The position numbers and the translations under genes are program-made. From assembly GCA_029941095.1 (NCBI GenBank), contig JAPYRO010000015.1:1-13870 (forward strand): 13,870 bases of DNA, in the 5' to 3' direction. Below, one piece after another: positions 12,426 through 13,870 of this stretch. How positions within the stretch are numbered: the stretch's first letter is position 1; every line of letters starts with the position of its first letter. The notes beneath the pieces are model-generated. The model was not told the DNA's origin. It saw only the letters and a list, made by a program, of their open reading frames with translations, and made no database searches. This DNA is from Dehalococcoidia bacterium. GTDB lineage: Bacteria > Chloroflexota > Dehalococcoidia > UBA6926.

Positions 12426-13340
12426 TCACCCGCTCATTATAATTGGCAATATTCGATCATGGAACGTTCCAAGGAAAAAATAGCCTGCTGTTGCTGCAAG
12501 AATACCTATACTTAACATATCGATTCCAGACATTATAGGGTTTCGTTCTGTCAATTTTGCTTTCCCCACCCCCATAGCAAAAAGTCCAAGGCCGGTTGCC
12601 GCAATAGAAATAGCTACGACGTTAGGTCCTTCCATTATTAAATAAGGGAATATTGGAACCGTAGCTCCAATCACAAAAGATACCCCCATCACCAGAGCAT
12701 CTTTCCACGGTACGTTAATCGTGTCCAAAGATAATCCTAATTCTTTTTCAATAACAGTTCGTAACAGCACATCCTCATTTTTTGCCATGGTCTCTGTTAT
12801 AGCGATCGCCTCTTCCTCGGTTAAACCATCTGTCATAAGTGTTGATATTAACTGGTCTATTTTCTTATTGGGGTCATCCATAAATTTAGTTAATTCAATA
12901 TTAATTTGTGACTGTAGTACTTCTTTTTCTGCACGGGAGGATAATAAACTACCAGCAGACATTGATACAGTTCCACCTAGTGCACCCGCTAAACCCGCAA
13001 TAATGGTTAACCCATTATCTGCTGTTGCTCCGTACACAGATGAGACTAAGACTACTGTGCTTATTAGTCCGTCCTGTAATCCAAAAATTAACTCTCTTAT
13101 TCTAGTAAGGTTCGCGACTCTAGTTTTTGACTCACTAAGATCTCTACGTGCTTGTAGAATACGGGTTTCTATAAAATTATCACTACTGGAAGTACGTTCC
13201 TCCAACAATTTCCTAAGATTTCCAAGAGATCTCGCAAGAGAAGCAGACATATTCTTAGTTGTCTCTTTACCTTGAGATAGCGAACCTTCATCAACGTTAT
13301 CTGAAGACTGTTTTGTATCACCCGATTGACTATCAGACAC
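12426..13340 (-). CDS. VIT1/CCC1-family metal (iron/manganese) transporter-like membrane protein
   Basis: The protein has 304 residues and about five membrane helices: roughly 82-104, 110-132, 214-235, 239-259 and 270-291. Helix 1 carries FGLQDGLIST (86-95), matching the conserved Asp-Gly of VIT/CCC1 transporters, and helix 2 ends in SMSAGSLLSSRAEKE (126-140), the counterpart of the family's 'SMG-G-yla-ksE' motif. A soluble, Glu-rich helical segment (about 141-205) between helices 2 and 3 corresponds to the metal-binding domain. The first 75 residues form a Ser-rich then charged helical extension. Starting at GTG 13340 overlaps the HNH stop by one base (TAGTG), with AAAAAGG 7 bases upstream; the frame also opens at GTG 13376, which has no ribosome site. 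Likely exports iron or manganese from the cytoplasm; substrate unproven. Confidence 0.85.
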   Translation of the reverse strand: MSDSQSGDTKQSSDNVDEGSLSQGKETTKNMSASLARSLGNLRKLLEERTSSSDNFIETRILQARRDLSESKTRVANLTRIRELIFGLQDGLISTVVLVSSVYGATADNGLTIIAGLAGALGGTVSMSAGSLLSSRAEKEVLQSQINIELTKFMDDPNKKIDQLISTLMTDGLTEEEAIAITETMAKNEDVLLRTVIEKELGLSLDTINVPWKDALVMGVSFVIGATVPIFPYLIMEGPNVVAISIAATGLGLFAMGVGKAKLTERNPIMSGIDMLSIGILAATAGYFFLGTFHDRILPIIMSG

Positions 13341-13858
13341 TAGATAACCTTTTTCACAGGAACAAATTGAATCCACTCTTTATTGTCTTTTAAGAATCTA
13401 TGAAATGGATAGTAGGGATCGTGTGGTGGAGATGATGGTTTCGTCAATAATTGCATAGATGCTTCCTTTGGAGTTCTTCCCGCCTTCTTATGATTACACT
13501 TAATACATGCTGACACAATGTTCTCCCAAATATACCTTCCCCCTCGGGATCTGGGCAATACGTGATCTAAAGTTAAGTCTCGTGTGGCTACCCCACAATA
13601 TTGGCATCGCTGCTGATCCCTTGTAAATAACTCACTTCTTGTCATCTTAATCGCCCTATGGAAAGGTTTAATATAGGCAAAGAGTCTTATTATAGATGGC
13701 ATTGCAAATGAATCCGTGGAAGTATGGATAACCTTGTCCTTTGGTTCAATTAATTCAGCCTTCCCACCAATAATGAGCACTATTGAGCGGCGAACTTTTG
13801 TAACATTTAAAGGCAGGAAATTACCATTCAATACAAGAACATCTGACTCTAAATTCAT
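13340..13858 (-). CDS. HNH endonuclease family protein
   Basis: This 172-residue protein has a C-terminal HNH (McrA-like) nuclease domain. A zinc-binding frame C85-C88 (RCQYCG) and C118-C121 (ACIKCNHKK) surrounds the catalytic core LDHVLPRSRGG (97-107), with D98-H99, N113 and a final Asn/His cluster at 122-123. The N-terminal 80 residues (VLVLNGNFLPLNV, RRSIVLIIGGKAELI, MPSIIRLF) match the standard layout of a very widespread stand-alone bacterial HNH family whose biological role is not established. ATG at 13858 follows AGGGA by about 8 bases, at the very edge of the window. Its stop overlaps the start of the VIT-like gene (TAGTG), so the two are translationally coupled. No restriction or methylase partner is visible here. 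Confidence 0.92.
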   Translation of the reverse strand: MNLESDVLVLNGNFLPLNVTKVRRSIVLIIGGKAELIEPKDKVIHTSTDSFAMPSIIRLFAYIKPFHRAIKMTRSELFTRDQQRCQYCGVATRDLTLDHVLPRSRGGRYIWENIVSACIKCNHKKAGRTPKEASMQLLTKPSSPPHDPYYPFHRFLKDNKEWIQFVPVKKVI

Positions 13859-13870
13859 TCTTATTTCCCT

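Noticed and set aside
12721..13275. 184-residue open frame on the plus strand, antisense to the VIT-like gene
   Set aside because: It is fully contained within a gene with clear transporter motifs, its translation is Ser/Val-rich and low in structure, and it has no ribosome site or recognisable domain.
13340..13858. HNH protein as part of a restriction or defence system
   Set aside because: There is no methylase, helicase, specificity subunit or other defence gene nearby; the protein matches a very common stand-alone HNH family.
1..13870. tRNA, rRNA, CRISPR array, insertion sequence or phage remnant
   Set aside because: No direct-repeat array, transposase, integrase, cloverleaf or rRNA-like sequence was seen; nearly all of the window is accounted for by coding genes.

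Overview
The window looks like ordinary chromosomal DNA of an AT-rich, free-living bacterium, most likely a marine-type Chloroflexota (SAR202/Dehalococcoidia-like); an actinobacterial relative is the main alternative. The clues are a LexA with a Gram-positive-style SOS box (GAAC-N4-GTTC), a TlyA rRNA methyltransferase, a decaprenyl-phosphate phosphoribosyltransferase-like UbiA protein, a seven-iron ferredoxin of the FdxA/Azotobacter FdI type, tiny desulforedoxin-like proteins, frequent TTG/GTG starts and low GC. The lineage call is inference from family resemblance and no phylogeny was run. Genes are tightly packed: no gene-free stretch exceeds about 155 bases, and I saw no tRNA, rRNA, CRISPR array, insertion sequence or phage gene.

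Layout. Bases 2-106 (+) are the C-terminal tail of a polyprenyl diphosphate synthase. Convergent to it is a minus-strand pair, rsmI then an ABC-F ATPase (2777-136). Divergent from rsmI, a strong sigma70-type promoter (2850-2878) drives two 38- and 47-residue desulforedoxin-like metal-binding miniproteins. lexA (minus) meets them tail to tail. Its promoter carries an SOS box directly after the -10, so it is probably autoregulated. Divergent from lexA is a two-gene plus-strand unit: a PaaI-like hotdog thioesterase and an unrecognised zinc-ribbon membrane protein.

From 11196 down to 4947 runs a long minus-strand block: UbiA-family prenyltransferase, small four-helix membrane protein, ybeY, dnaX, ybaB, recR, a crotonase-fold protein and recO. 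Genes overlap or nearly touch from ybeY to recO. DnaX (clamp loader), YbaB, RecR and RecO form a replication and recombinational-repair group, thematically linked to nearby lexA. YbeY, RsmI, TlyA and the ABC-F protein all act on ribosomes or rRNA. The right end holds tlyA (+), a 7Fe ferredoxin (-) and a coupled HNH nuclease to VIT/CCC1-type metal transporter pair (-).

I found no clearly new multi-gene system. The best leads are the tandem desulforedoxin pair, in which one copy has a Cys-to-His ligand change; the crotonase whose first catalytic Glu position is His; the zinc-ribbon membrane protein coupled to a thioesterase; the four-helix membrane protein coupled to the prenyltransferase; and a possible frameshift site in dnaX.
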